A stretch of 64,000 nt of DNA from Pseudomonadota bacterium (lineage in GTDB: Bacteria > Pseudomonadota > Gammaproteobacteria > Steroidobacterales > Steroidobacteraceae). Both the position numbers and the translations under genes were made by a program. Positions 35,508-44,662 of the stretch are shown piece after piece (within the stretch, counting starts at the first letter, position 1; every line of letters starts with the position of its first letter). The stretch spans positions 310,001 to 374,000 of the forward strand of contig JADJBE010000026.1 of assembly GCA_016703895.1 (NCBI GenBank), read 5' to 3'. The notes under the pieces are model-generated. The model was not told the DNA's origin, searched no databases, and saw only the letters and a list, made by a program, of their open reading frames with translations.

Positions 35508-36412
35508 GTCGTTGTTCGTTCCATGCGGGCGGCTTCCTCGAAAACGATCGCGTGCAGTTCAGCAGTCCGCAGTGGCGTGGGGGCATAGCCCCCAGCGAGG
35601 GTGATAGCGAGTGGCATCTGCCGCTCGCGCACGGCTTGCAGGACAAACTGCTCGCGCGCACGAATGCCATCATCACTCAAGGCAAACCGACCATACCGAT
35701 CACCTGCCGCAACATCGACACCGGCCAGATAAAACACGATATCGGCGCGGCTCGCGGCTAACACTGCTGGCAGGTGTTGCTGCAGCGCTTGCAGATAATC
35801 CGCGTCAGTCGTGCCATCGGGCAAGCCGACGTCACGAGTCGAACGCATCTTGTCGCTCGGGTAATTGCGCTCGCCATGTACCGAGAACGTATACACGTCG
35901 GGGTCATTTTCAAAGATCGCAGCCGTGCCATTGCCTTGATGGACATCGAGATCGATGATCAACGCCCGCTCGCACACGCGCTCGCGCTGCAAGGCGCGAA
36001 TCGTGACGGCCACGTCATTGAGCACACAAAAACCTTCGCCGCGATCAGCGAAAGCATGGTGCGTGCCGCCCGCCAGGTTGCCGCTGAGCCCCGTGCGCAG
36101 CGCGTTGCGCGCTGCATTGAGTGTGCCCTGCACCGCCAGGAGCGAGCGACGCCACAAGGCCGGCGACCAAGGCACGCCGATGCGTCGTTGTTCGGCTGCG
36201 GTGAGCGTGCTGTGCACCAGCTTGGCGAGGTATTCGTCGGTGTGCACACTACGCAGGAGCTCGATGTCGATCGGCTCCGACACGACGAAATCCTGTTCGC
36301 TCACCACCAATCGCTCGAGCAGAATCTGGCGCAACAAGCCGTACTTGCCCATCGGGAATGGATGCCCGTCTGGCAACGGCACGACATAGTCGCTGTGGTG
36401 ACTTAATTGCAT
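35501..36412 (-). CDS. Histone deacetylase-like amidohydrolase
   Basis: 303 residues of the arginase/deacetylase fold. Motifs: LAGGTHHAFADRGEGFCVLND near 125 (active-site His pair), DLDVHQGNGTAAIF near 158 (zinc ligands Asp and His), FYLAGVDVAAGD near 235 (zinc Asp) and LAGGYAPTP near 280. Bacterial members act on acetylated small amines or polyamines rather than histones. Divergent from the TPP enzyme gene and converging on the Mpo1-like gene. Confidence 0.9.
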   Translation of the reverse strand: MQLSHHSDYVVPLPDGHPFPMGKYGLLRQILLERLVVSEQDFVVSEPIDIELLRSVHTDEYLAKLVHSTLTAAEQRRIGVPWSPALWRRSLLAVQGTLNAARNALRTGLSGNLAGGTHHAFADRGEGFCVLNDVAVTIRALQRERVCERALIIDLDVHQGNGTAAIFENDPDVYTFSVHGERNYPSDKMRSTRDVGLPDGTTDADYLQALQQHLPAVLAASRADIVFYLAGVDVAAGDRYGRFALSDDGIRAREQFVLQAVRERQMPLAITLAGGYAPTPLRTAELHAIVFEEAARMERTTTQ

Positions 36413-36470
36413 GGCCGTGCCTTATGATGACATGCCCGCTCCACTGCGAGCGGGCGCTGGGGAGATTCTG

Positions 36471-38225
36471 ATGGCCGATACGTTCACTGGCGGCGAGGTC
36501 GTCAGCCACGCGCTGGCGCGGTATGGCGCGCGCACGGTGTTTGCCTTAGCAGGTGCTTCGCACACCCATTTGCTCGACGCGCTCGATCGTGACGGTGTTC
36601 GTATTGTCAGCGGTCGACACGAGTCTGGCGCCATTGGCGCGGCGGATGGCTACGCCCGGATCACGGGCGGCTTGGGTATCGCACTGATTATTGCTGATCA
36701 GGGTACGCCAAATGCCATCAACGGCATCGCGACGGCTTTCCACGCATGTTCGCCGGTACTCGTGATCATCGCGCGCTTGCCTAACTCCTGGATCGAGGCG
36801 GAATCTGAGTACGACAACGCCAAGCATCCCCTGGTAAGCACGATTACCAAATGGGCGCGCACTGTGCCGGCGCCCGAACGCCTGGCCGAGTACGTCGATG
36901 TGGCAGCCAAACGCGCGCTGTCCGGTCGGCCTGGCCCGGTGGTCTTGCAGGTGCCACAGGAGTATTTCGCGCAAAGGTTCGCGACGCTCGGAGCCGCGCA
37001 ACGTCCACCAGCCATCAACAGTCGTCCAGCGCCTGATCCGCTGGCTATCCAGGCGGCGGCGGCCTTGTTAGTAGCGGCGCGCCGACCGCTGCTGATTACG
37101 GGCGCCGGCGCGGTTTGGGGTAATGCAGGTGCAGCCGTGAACGCCATGGCAGACGAGTTTGGACTGCCAGTGGCCGGCAACGGACTCGGTCGCGGCCTCG
37201 TCGCCGAAGACTGGCAACGTTCGTTCAACTGGCCGATCATGCAGATCGCCGCGCAGCAGGCGGATGTCGTCTGTGTCATCGGCGCACGCCTCAAGCAACG
37301 GCTGGGCTATGGTCTGCCGCCGCGCTTCGCCGCTGACGCGCGTTTCATTCAGATCGATATCGAGCCAGAGGAATTGTCACGCAATCGGCGTATCGATGTG
37401 CCGATTGCGGCCGACGCCGGGCTCGCCGCCGCAGCCCTGCTTGCCGCACTGCGCGAGTCTGGACGCGGCGCCGCCCCGCAGCACGATCCTGACTGGGTTT
37501 GTAAAGCGCTGACGGATCGCCTGCGCTATCTCGACGACTTGCAAGCGCGTTGCGCGGCACCGCAGGCCGCGGGCAATGCGGTCCATCCACTTGCCCTGGG
37601 CCGGGAGATCGCCTCGATCGCACCGCGCGACAGCATTTTCGTCGGCGATGGCGCCGACGTGCAGAACTGGATGTACGGCGCGCTGAAAGTGACCGCGGCG
37701 CCTGGCTTCCTTGACCACTACCCGATGGGCGCGATGGGTGTCGGCACGCCGCTCGCGGTCGGTGCGGCAGCGGCGGCTCGCGAACTCGCAGAACGAACCG
37801 GCCATCCGGCCCGGCGTGTCGTACTAACGACTGGTGACGGTTCTTTCGGCTTTTACCCGGCCGAGCTGCATGCGGCCGCGGCTGCCGGGTTGCCGTTGGT
37901 CGTCATCATCGGCAATGATGGCGCCTGGGGCACCGAGCTGCATGGTCAGATGCAAGCGATCCAGCGCAGCGTCAACACCGAACTGGGTCTGCAACGCTAC
38001 GAGTTTATTGGCGCCGCTTTTGGCTGTCATGCGGAATTCGTGCAGAACCACGGCGAGCTACGGCCCGCTCTCGAGCGCGCCTTCGCTGCCAAAACACCGA
38101 GCGTCGTCAATGTCGTGCTCGATCGCCAAGCCGGCGTGGAACTGAAGCGCGAACCAAAGGCCCGCATGGTCCTGTTCGACGACCTGGCAACCAACCTTGC
38201 CACGCTGCATCAATTTCCAGGATGA
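36471..38225 (+). CDS. Thiamine pyrophosphate-dependent enzyme, acetolactate synthase/benzoylformate decarboxylase type
   Basis: 584 residues from the ATG at 36471 (GGGGAG 7 bases upstream). Three-domain TPP enzyme: N-terminal PYR domain with catalytic Glu in SGRHESGAIGAADGYAR near 48, central domain (about 200-330), C-terminal PP domain with TPP/Mg motif TGDGSFGFYPAELH near 462, ending GNDGAWG near 490. No FAD-specific or regulatory-subunit partner is found, so a decarboxylase/lyase role in catabolism is more likely than branched-chain amino-acid synthesis. Followed at 7 bases by an MFS carrier. Confidence 0.85.
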   Translation: MADTFTGGEVVSHALARYGARTVFALAGASHTHLLDALDRDGVRIVSGRHESGAIGAADGYARITGGLGIALIIADQGTPNAINGIATAFHACSPVLVIIARLPNSWIEAESEYDNAKHPLVSTITKWARTVPAPERLAEYVDVAAKRALSGRPGPVVLQVPQEYFAQRFATLGAAQRPPAINSRPAPDPLAIQAAAALLVAARRPLLITGAGAVWGNAGAAVNAMADEFGLPVAGNGLGRGLVAEDWQRSFNWPIMQIAAQQADVVCVIGARLKQRLGYGLPPRFAADARFIQIDIEPEELSRNRRIDVPIAADAGLAAAALLAALRESGRGAAPQHDPDWVCKALTDRLRYLDDLQARCAAPQAAGNAVHPLALGREIASIAPRDSIFVGDGADVQNWMYGALKVTAAPGFLDHYPMGAMGVGTPLAVGAAAAARELAERTGHPARRVVLTTGDGSFGFYPAELHAAAAAGLPLVVIIGNDGAWGTELHGQMQAIQRSVNTELGLQRYEFIGAAFGCHAEFVQNHGELRPALERAFAAKTPSVVNVVLDRQAGVELKREPKARMVLFDDLATNLATLHQFPG

Positions 38226-38232
38226 TGGACCC

Positions 38233-39582
38233 TTGACTACCATTAATACCGAACCGTATCCGCGCCCCGCCTACGCCTGGTTCGTCGTCGCGGTTCTCTT
38301 GCTGGCATATATCCTGTCGTTCATCGATCGCGACGTACTATCGTTGTTGGTCGGCGAACTCAAGCGGGAAATGAATCTCGACGACAAGGAGATCGGTTGG
38401 CTGTTAGGCGCCCCGTTCGCCCTTTTCTACGCCACTTGCGGCATTTTCATCGCCTGGCTGGCCGACCGCGGCAGCCGCAAGTGGGTGATCTTTGGCGGTG
38501 TGGCGCTGTGGAGCATTGCCACCGTGGCCTGCGGCTTCACTTCGACCTATGCCGAGCTATTCACGGCCCGCATCGGCGTCGCTGTCGGCGAAGCTGCGTT
38601 GACGCCACCCGCACTGTCGCTGTTGAAGGACTACTTCCCGCCGGAGCGTATTGGCCGCGCGATCGGCTTGTACACAGCCGGAGTGTCGAGCGGTGCCGGC
38701 ATCGCCAACATTATTGGGGGCAGCGTGCTACCAAGCCTGGTAGCAGCGGGCGCTGTCACGGTACCGATTGCCGGCCTGCTCGAGCCCTGGCAGCTCATGT
38801 TCGTCGTGGTAGGCCTGCCTGGAATACTGGTGGCGCTCGTCATTGCGACGATTCGCGAACCGGTGCGACGCGATGCGGGCACCTCTAGTGGAACGCCGGT
38901 CTCCATACTCACGACGCTGGGTCACTTGCGCAGCCATGCGCGCCTGTTCGTGCCGCTATTTGTCGGTCTCGCCGGTATTGCCATCATGGGCTATGGAGTC
39001 AACTACTGGATCCCTGAGTTTTTTCGCCGTACCTACGCGCTCGACACGGAGGCCTATGGCTACTTCATCCGCTGGCGCGGTGTGTTGTTAGTCACGTTTG
39101 GGCTGATCGGGGTAGTTGGCGGGGGTTGGTTATGCGATGTACTAAGACGTCGCTATGACGACGCCTATCTGCGCGTCGCTTTGATCGGCTTCGCGTTCCT
39201 GATTGTGGGTTACACCTTGCTGCCGCTGATGCCAACGCCAGAGCTGGCACTCGCCATGGTCGCGCCGGCAACCTTGGGCGGCGCCATTCCAACAGCCGCT
39301 GGCGCTGCGGCAGTCCTCAGTATCGCGCCCGCCAATATGCGCGCGCAGGTAACGGCGGTGTACTATTTCACTCTGAACACCATCGGCTTTGCGATCGGTC
39401 CGATCGCGGTCGCGTGGCTGACCGAGGACGTTTTCCAGGATGGCAACAAGCTGCGCTACTCGCTCGCCATCGTCGCATTAGTGGCCGCCGCCGCCGGCAC
39501 CGCGCTTATTGTCATGGCGTTACGACCGTACCGTGCGCGCGTGGCACTAATCAGCCCACGCAGCCCGAGCGGCAGCCAATAA
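38233..39582 (+). CDS. MFS transporter, spinster-like
   Basis: About 449 residues from a TTG at 38233 (AGGA about 10 bases upstream). Twelve hydrophobic segments, with AYILSFIDRDVLSLLVGELKRE in helix 1 and the loop motif WLADRGSRKWVI near 83. The order suggests the spinster-like/anion-cation symporter group often found beside aromatic or steroid catabolic genes. It probably imports the substrate of the TPP enzyme upstream. The substrate is unknown. Confidence 0.85.
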   Translation: MTTINTEPYPRPAYAWFVVAVLLLAYILSFIDRDVLSLLVGELKREMNLDDKEIGWLLGAPFALFYATCGIFIAWLADRGSRKWVIFGGVALWSIATVACGFTSTYAELFTARIGVAVGEAALTPPALSLLKDYFPPERIGRAIGLYTAGVSSGAGIANIIGGSVLPSLVAAGAVTVPIAGLLEPWQLMFVVVGLPGILVALVIATIREPVRRDAGTSSGTPVSILTTLGHLRSHARLFVPLFVGLAGIAIMGYGVNYWIPEFFRRTYALDTEAYGYFIRWRGVLLVTFGLIGVVGGGWLCDVLRRRYDDAYLRVALIGFAFLIVGYTLLPLMPTPELALAMVAPATLGGAIPTAAGAAAVLSIAPANMRAQVTAVYYFTLNTIGFAIGPIAVAWLTEDVFQDGNKLRYSLAIVALVAAAAGTALIVMALRPYRARVALISPRSPSGSQ

Positions 39583-39620
39583 TCCAACCCTATCACTGCA
39601 ACGAAAACCGGAAGAACCTC

Positions 39621-40373
39621 ATGAGCCAAGCCCCTGCGTCGAAGCTGCCCATCCTGCAACGCGATCACAAGAGCGTGATGGGCCGTATCAAGTATCTGTC
39701 GAAGAAGCCGGAACGGATGGATCAGGAGCGCGGCCGCGAGTATTTCCGCATCGACGTGCACGCGGATGGCACCCGGACCTGCGTCGCGCACACCGAGATC
39801 GACGACCGGCCGAGCGTGATGCGCGACGCGATCTACTCACTCGATAAGAACTGGATGCCGACCGACTGCGCCATGCGACTCTCGGTCGACAGCAAGTTCA
39901 TGGGCTCGGGCTGGTTTCGTTTTCATCCCGCGTACGCCGAGTGCGAAACCTGGACCGCGCTCGAGGGCCGTATTTCGCAGCGTATGGATCTGGCCGAGCC
40001 CCTCGTTACGTTTCAAAATCACGCCATCGCCTGCGATGCCTGGCATCTGCGGCTGATCGATCGCCAGCAGCCCGGCAAGGTACAGCGGGTCAAACAGATC
40101 CTGTTGTCATCGCCCGATCACCGTGGTGCCACCGGTCCGCTGCTGTATTCGATCGGGCTCAGCCTGGTGTATGTGGGCCCTGAAAAAGTGACCGTCGAGG
40201 CCGGGACGTTTGATGCCTGGCACTACCAATTCGTCACCAACCCTGAGTTGCCGCAGGAACACCCGCCGTACGACGTGTGGTGTACGGCAGATGGCGAGTT
40301 TCTATTCCTGAAGGGCGGCGTTGCCGGCTACATGCAGACGCACTACGAGCTGGCAGAACTGACGCGCAGCTAA
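39621..40373 (+). CDS. Protein of unknown function in the catabolic block
   Basis: 250 residues, no signal or membrane segment seen. The segment LVYVGPEKVTVEAGTFDAWH with YQFVT near 190-215 recalls beta-strand-rich DUF3108-type or lipocalin-like proteins, and the HTEIDDRPSVMRDAIYSLDK stretch near 55-75 is well formed. I do not recognise a family with confidence. It follows the MFS carrier by 38 bases on the same strand, so it may share that transcript. Confidence 0.75.
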   Translation: MSQAPASKLPILQRDHKSVMGRIKYLSKKPERMDQERGREYFRIDVHADGTRTCVAHTEIDDRPSVMRDAIYSLDKNWMPTDCAMRLSVDSKFMGSGWFRFHPAYAECETWTALEGRISQRMDLAEPLVTFQNHAIACDAWHLRLIDRQQPGKVQRVKQILLSSPDHRGATGPLLYSIGLSLVYVGPEKVTVEAGTFDAWHYQFVTNPELPQEHPPYDVWCTADGEFLFLKGGVAGYMQTHYELAELTRS

Positions 40374-40382
40374 CGCGCTCCG

Positions 40383-40959
40383 TTACGGCTCGTAGCCCGT
40401 GGCACCACCGACCGCGTCATCGTAGTTGCCACTCAAGTAATTCGCTACCAGCACAGTTACGCGCTGCAGCATCGCGTTGTCGTGGGCGCCCACCGTCCAG
40501 GCCCCTGCCATCGCGTTAGCGCGCTGATAGAACTCGGGCGTTGCTATCATCTTGCCAGATGGTTGCACTACGATTTTTTGCGTTGATAACAATTTTGCCA
40601 TCACCCATGAACGCGCCGGCGAAGAACCGCCCGGCACCAGACGGCTTGTGCAACGTCGTGATCGTGGACTCGATCACCAGCTTGTTAGGAGCCGCGGCGT
40701 CCGCTTTGGCATTCCAGCCACTCAGTATCGACTCGACACTGGCGCGCATGTTTTCGTCAACCTTGGCGAGCACCTTGCCCGCGTTCTTCTTCCCCTCGAT
40801 ACCAGGTTGCAATTGAACTGGGGCAAGCTCGTAAGACGAGTAGCCCGCGAGCTTGTTCTCTGGCGGTGGGTTGGGTGGGGCACCGAACGCAGCGACCGCG
40901 ACCGTGGTACTGAAAAAGACCGTAGCGACACCACGAAAAATCTTCGAGTTCTTGCGCAT
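40383..40959 (-). pseudogene. DUF4410-like exported protein, frameshifted
   Basis: Signal peptide (VATVFFSTTVAVAAFGA) then ELAPVQLQPGIEGKKNAGKV, GRFFAGAFMGDGKIVINA, after which the frame breaks at a T6 run on the plus strand (40574-40579). Removing one base continues as KIVVQPSGKMIATPEFYQRA and VTVLVANYLSGNYD to the stop at 40383. The joined length is 191 residues, consistent with DUF4410 proteins of unknown function. Probably a homopolymer error or a recent mutation. Confidence 0.65.
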
Positions 40960-41054
40960 GAGTTCTCTCCGAAAAAATCCTGCCAGGCGGCTCCGGACCG
41001 CGGCGCGATGATAGCGTGCTATGGTCGCGGGCTGGCCAGATTTAAAGATCAGTC

Positions 41055-42266
41055 ATGAACGAAATGTGGCGCCAAAGAGGGATCTTGCTTGCCTGTATGG
41101 CCGGTGTCGGGTTATCGCTTGCGGCGATACCGCCGTTTGTATTGAGCGTGTTCGCTCGACCCATGACCCAGGAATTCGGCTGGTCGTTGCAGACCTACCA
41201 GACAGTCAACTTTTTTATCCCGCTCGGCATCATTTTCGCATCGCCCCTTGGCGGCTACCTGGTTGATCGTTACGGACCGCGCCGCGTGGCCTTGATTGGC
41301 ATCTTGGCGTTTTCGGTTGGCATCGCAGGCTTCAGTGTCGTCACCGCCGCGGCCTGGACTTTCTACCTAGTGATGCTGGCGCTGACCTTGTTAGCGTGTG
41401 GCATCCTGCCAATCACTTGGACGCGCTTGGTCAATACTCATTTCCTTGAGCGACGCGGCCTGGCGCTAGGCCTGACACTCTCGGGCAGTGGAATTGCTGC
41501 CATGTTTTTGCCGAGCCTAACCCAGACGATTATCGATACGGCTGGCTGGCGAACGGCCTGGTTGGTTCTGGCAGCACTACCGGTGCTGATCGCGTGGCCA
41601 CTTTGCTGGTGGTTTGTGCGTGATGAGCGGGCGGTGGGCGCCGCCGAGTTGTCTGGCGAGCCGCGCTCGAGCGAACCCCAGTGGGGTGTGACGCTGGCGG
41701 CGGCGCTACGCTCGCGGCAGTTCTGGATTTTGGCCGCAAGCCTGTGTGCGATCCAGGTCTGCCTGGGCGCCTGGACCGCGAATCTCGTGCCAGTACTCAT
41801 GACCAAAGGCCTCGATGCGCCTGCGGCTGCCAAGCTCGCCGGCGTCCTGGGTTTGTCCGTGATCATAGGCCGGGTCGGCGCCGGCATGCTGCTCGATCGC
41901 TTCTGGGCACCGGGGATCTGCGCTGCCGTGTTCCTGCTGCCGATCGTAGGTTTTAATATGCTCTATATCGACCAGCCTGCAGTCTGGCAGTTAGCGTTGG
42001 CCGTCGCACTGTGTGGCATCGCGGCCGGTGCTGAGTATGACTTTCTCGCTTACTTTGTCGCCCGGTATTTCGGTTTGGCTAACTACGGCAAGATTTTCTC
42101 GCTGATCATTCTGCCGTTGACCATCGCGACGTCCGCCGGCGCGATCCTGGGCGGCCGGGTGCTGGATGAAACCGGGTCGCTGAATGCTGTCGTTCCGGCG
42201 TTTACGATCGCCACCTTGTTTGCAGCGGCGCTGCCGCTGGCGCTCGGGCGCTATCCACGACAGTAA
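41055..42266 (+). CDS. MFS transporter, monocarboxylate/oxalate-formate type
   Basis: 403 residues, twelve hydrophobic segments. The helix 1 block GVGLSLAAIPPFVLSVFARP and FGWSLQTYQTVNFFIPLGII, plus the loop GYLVDRYGPRRVALIG near 72, match the monocarboxylate-porter-like MFS group. Lies 36 bases upstream of the P450 gene on the same strand, so it may import that enzyme's substrate. Confidence 0.87.
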   Translation: MNEMWRQRGILLACMAGVGLSLAAIPPFVLSVFARPMTQEFGWSLQTYQTVNFFIPLGIIFASPLGGYLVDRYGPRRVALIGILAFSVGIAGFSVVTAAAWTFYLVMLALTLLACGILPITWTRLVNTHFLERRGLALGLTLSGSGIAAMFLPSLTQTIIDTAGWRTAWLVLAALPVLIAWPLCWWFVRDERAVGAAELSGEPRSSEPQWGVTLAAALRSRQFWILAASLCAIQVCLGAWTANLVPVLMTKGLDAPAAAKLAGVLGLSVIIGRVGAGMLLDRFWAPGICAAVFLLPIVGFNMLYIDQPAVWQLALAVALCGIAAGAEYDFLAYFVARYFGLANYGKIFSLIILPLTIATSAGAILGGRVLDETGSLNAVVPAFTIATLFAAALPLALGRYPRQ

Positions 42267-42302
42267 CTATGCGATTCGCAATCTTGCGTTGAGGAGAATT
42301 GC

Positions 42303-43556
42303 ATGATGAGTCGCTCCACCGACCAGCATCCTGCCTCGATGTCCGACCCGGCGACGCAGGCCTCGCCTTTCGGCTACTACCAGCAAGTGCACAGTTCGCA
42401 ACCGGTTAAACTCGACACTGCAACGGGTCTTTGGGTTATTGCTGGACACGCTGAGCTCGCCGAAGCGGCACGCAACTGGGAAGTCTTCTCGAGCGAAATT
42501 GACATGCGCCGCGGCGTGAGCCGCGTCGACTCATCCGCTGCCGACGAGTTATTGCGTCGCGATGGCTGGATCGCCCCGGACGTGCTGTCGCAGGTCGACC
42601 CGCCACGGCATACTCGGTTCAGACGTCTGGTAGCAGGACTTTTTACCGGACCGGCAGTCAACCGCCTGCAGAGCTACCTCGACGCACATATCGTCGAGCT
42701 GCTGAATCGCTTGCCAGCCGACCTTCCTGTCGATTTCATGACGCACTTCGCGATCCCGCTACCGATCGATGTCATCGCCGACCAGTTAGGCGTACCTCGT
42801 GAGGACGCACCGCTACTCAAGCGCTGGACCGACGCGATTATCGAAACGCTCAACGCGATGATCACCGCCGATCGGAAACTCGCCTGCACGCGAGAAATCG
42901 TCGACTTCCAGCGATATTTCGTGCAGCTGCGCGAGCGCAAGATGCGCGAGCCACGCAATGACATTCTCTCGACCCTCGCTGTGGCGAACACTGACGAAGG
43001 GGTCGCACTCACGACCGAGGAATTCATTGCCATCTGTGCGCAGCTGATGGTCGCCGGTAATGAGACCACACGTAATCACCTTGCCAAGGGCGCCTGGCTA
43101 CTCACGCAGCGCGCCGATCTTTTGCAGGCACTACATGACGAGCCAACGCTGGCTGCGCGGTTCGTCGATGAAACGCTGCGGCTGGAATCCCCGGTGCAAG
43201 GCCTGTTTCGGCGCTGCACGCGTGACTACCCGTTAGGCGGCGCAGTCATTCCGGCAGGTGCGCGAGTGGTGCTGCTGTATGGTGCCGCCAATCGCGATCC
43301 GCGGGAGTTCCCAGACCCAGCCGAATTGCGACTCGACCGGCCAAACGTTACCCGGCACATGGCATTTGGCCACGGGATTCATGGCTGCGTGGGGCGTGTA
43401 CTGGCGACCGCCGAGCTCACCGCAGCCTTCAGACATCTCACACAACGATTCGAAAAGATCGAACTGGATCCGAGTGCGTGTGAGCCGGCTCACAAGCCGC
43501 ACTTTAGTCTGCGCGGACTCGATTCGTTGTCGTTGATCCTGACCCGAAGGATGTGA
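42303..43556 (+). CDS. Cytochrome P450
   Basis: 417 residues. I-helix AQLMVAGNETTRNHL near 240 (oxygen-binding Thr pair), K-helix ETLRLES (ExxR) near 290, and heme Cys loop FGHGIHGCVGRVLATAEL near 354. The soluble bacterial type with no membrane anchor. Needs a ferredoxin and reductase, not found beside it; the Rieske protein at 17 kb is far away. GAGGAG 8 bases before the ATG. Substrate unknown, possibly a terpenoid, steroid or aromatic compound judging by neighbouring carriers. Confidence 0.93.
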   Translation: MMSRSTDQHPASMSDPATQASPFGYYQQVHSSQPVKLDTATGLWVIAGHAELAEAARNWEVFSSEIDMRRGVSRVDSSAADELLRRDGWIAPDVLSQVDPPRHTRFRRLVAGLFTGPAVNRLQSYLDAHIVELLNRLPADLPVDFMTHFAIPLPIDVIADQLGVPREDAPLLKRWTDAIIETLNAMITADRKLACTREIVDFQRYFVQLRERKMREPRNDILSTLAVANTDEGVALTTEEFIAICAQLMVAGNETTRNHLAKGAWLLTQRADLLQALHDEPTLAARFVDETLRLESPVQGLFRRCTRDYPLGGAVIPAGARVVLLYGAANRDPREFPDPAELRLDRPNVTRHMAFGHGIHGCVGRVLATAELTAAFRHLTQRFEKIELDPSACEPAHKPHFSLRGLDSLSLILTRRM

Positions 43557-43609
43557 ACCAGCGATACACCGACGACGGTATCGTGCATCTGCCAGCCCCG
43601 GGCGGTGCG

Positions 43610-43825
43610 CTACCAATTGATCGACGTACCCACCATCAGAAAGCCGATGGTCAGCGCGATCCAGTTGCCTAGCGACTCGCGGCGCCGCAGGTAGACCAGA
43701 CGCGCCCGTGCCAGCCGGCTGCCAAAGTCGTTGTCCTGTGTGCCCCGTCGTTCCAGGAACCGCTGCCAGCGGATTGCGGGTGAAGTGGCGACTGCATTGA
43801 GCGGGTAGCGAGATGGTGTATTCAT
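43610..43825 (-). CDS. Small protein of unknown function with C-terminal hydrophobic segment
   Basis: 71 residues. A strong AGGAGG lies a few bases before the ATG at 43825, which supports expression. The first 50 residues are Arg-rich, and the end (LGNWIALTIGFLMVGTSINW) could be a single membrane helix. It is divergent from the response regulator gene. No family is recognised. Confidence 0.6.
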   Translation of the reverse strand: MNTPSRYPLNAVATSPAIRWQRFLERRGTQDNDFGSRLARARLVYLRRRESLGNWIALTIGFLMVGTSINW

Positions 43826-43968
43826 GCTGGATCCTCCTTAGCCTGGAGGTCATTACACCGCTGCATTGGGGCGAGATTGCCCGCAGGTTTCTGGCGCCAC
43901 GGGGATCGATTCTGACCAATTGTGGCCGAGCTGCGCAGGCGGCAAATCGCGCGCTACACTGCGTCCCC

Positions 43969-44658
43969 ATGAAGAAGCAGATTGCGATCGTCGAGGACGA
44001 AGCGGCTATACGCGACAACTACGCCGCGGCCTTTGCACGCGAAGGCTATGCGGTGCGTACCTTTCCGAATCGGCGCGAGGCAATGACAGCATTTGCGACA
44101 CGACTGCCTGATCTGGCGGTTATCGATATCTCACTGGAAGACGAGCCGGAAGGCGGCTTCGATCTTTGCCGTGAGCTACGCAATCTCTCGGCCGAGCTGC
44201 CCATCATTTTCCTCACCGCCCGCGATTCCGAACTCGATGCGGTGTCCGGTCTGCGCCTCGGTGCCGATGATTTCCTCACCAAGGACCTCTCGATCGGCCA
44301 TCTGATCGCCCGGGTCAACGCTTTGTTTCGCCGCGTCGATGCGCTGCGTCGACCGGCGCAGGATCAGCAGATCGTCAGGCGCGGCGCCCTGACGATCGAC
44401 GCGGAACGGATGTCCGTGCAATGGCAGGGCCAGGTCGTGCTGTTGTCGCTGACCGAATTCTGGATCGTGCATGCTTTGGCCAAGCATCCCGGCCACGTCA
44501 AGAACCGGCAGCAACTGATGGACGCCGCGAACGTGGTGCTGGATGACAACACGATCACTTCGCACGTGAAGCGCATCCGGCGCAAGTTTCAGCTCATCGA
44601 TGCCAGCTGCGATACGATCCAGACAGTCTATGGAATGGGCTACCGCTGGGTGGAATGA
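43969..44658 (+). CDS. pdsR: Response regulator, PdsR-like (proteobacterial dedicated sortase system type)
   Basis: 229 residues. Receiver with AIVEDEAAIRDNY at the start, phospho-acceptor Asp in AVIDISLEDEPEGGFDLCRE near 53 (with an unusual acidic insertion after it), and Lys in FLTKDLSIGHLIARV. The C-terminal OmpR-type winged helix has LTEFWIVHALAKHPGHVKNR, then DDNTITSHVKRIRRKFQ and TVYGMGYRW. These features match the PdsR family that accompanies the rare proteobacterial sortase. Kinase gene follows within 5 bases. No sortase or LPXTG gene lies in the window. Confidence 0.8.
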   Translation: MKKQIAIVEDEAAIRDNYAAAFAREGYAVRTFPNRREAMTAFATRLPDLAVIDISLEDEPEGGFDLCRELRNLSAELPIIFLTARDSELDAVSGLRLGADDFLTKDLSIGHLIARVNALFRRVDALRRPAQDQQIVRRGALTIDAERMSVQWQGQVVLLSLTEFWIVHALAKHPGHVKNRQQLMDAANVVLDDNTITSHVKRIRRKFQLIDASCDTIQTVYGMGYRWVE

Positions 44659-44662
44659 GACC

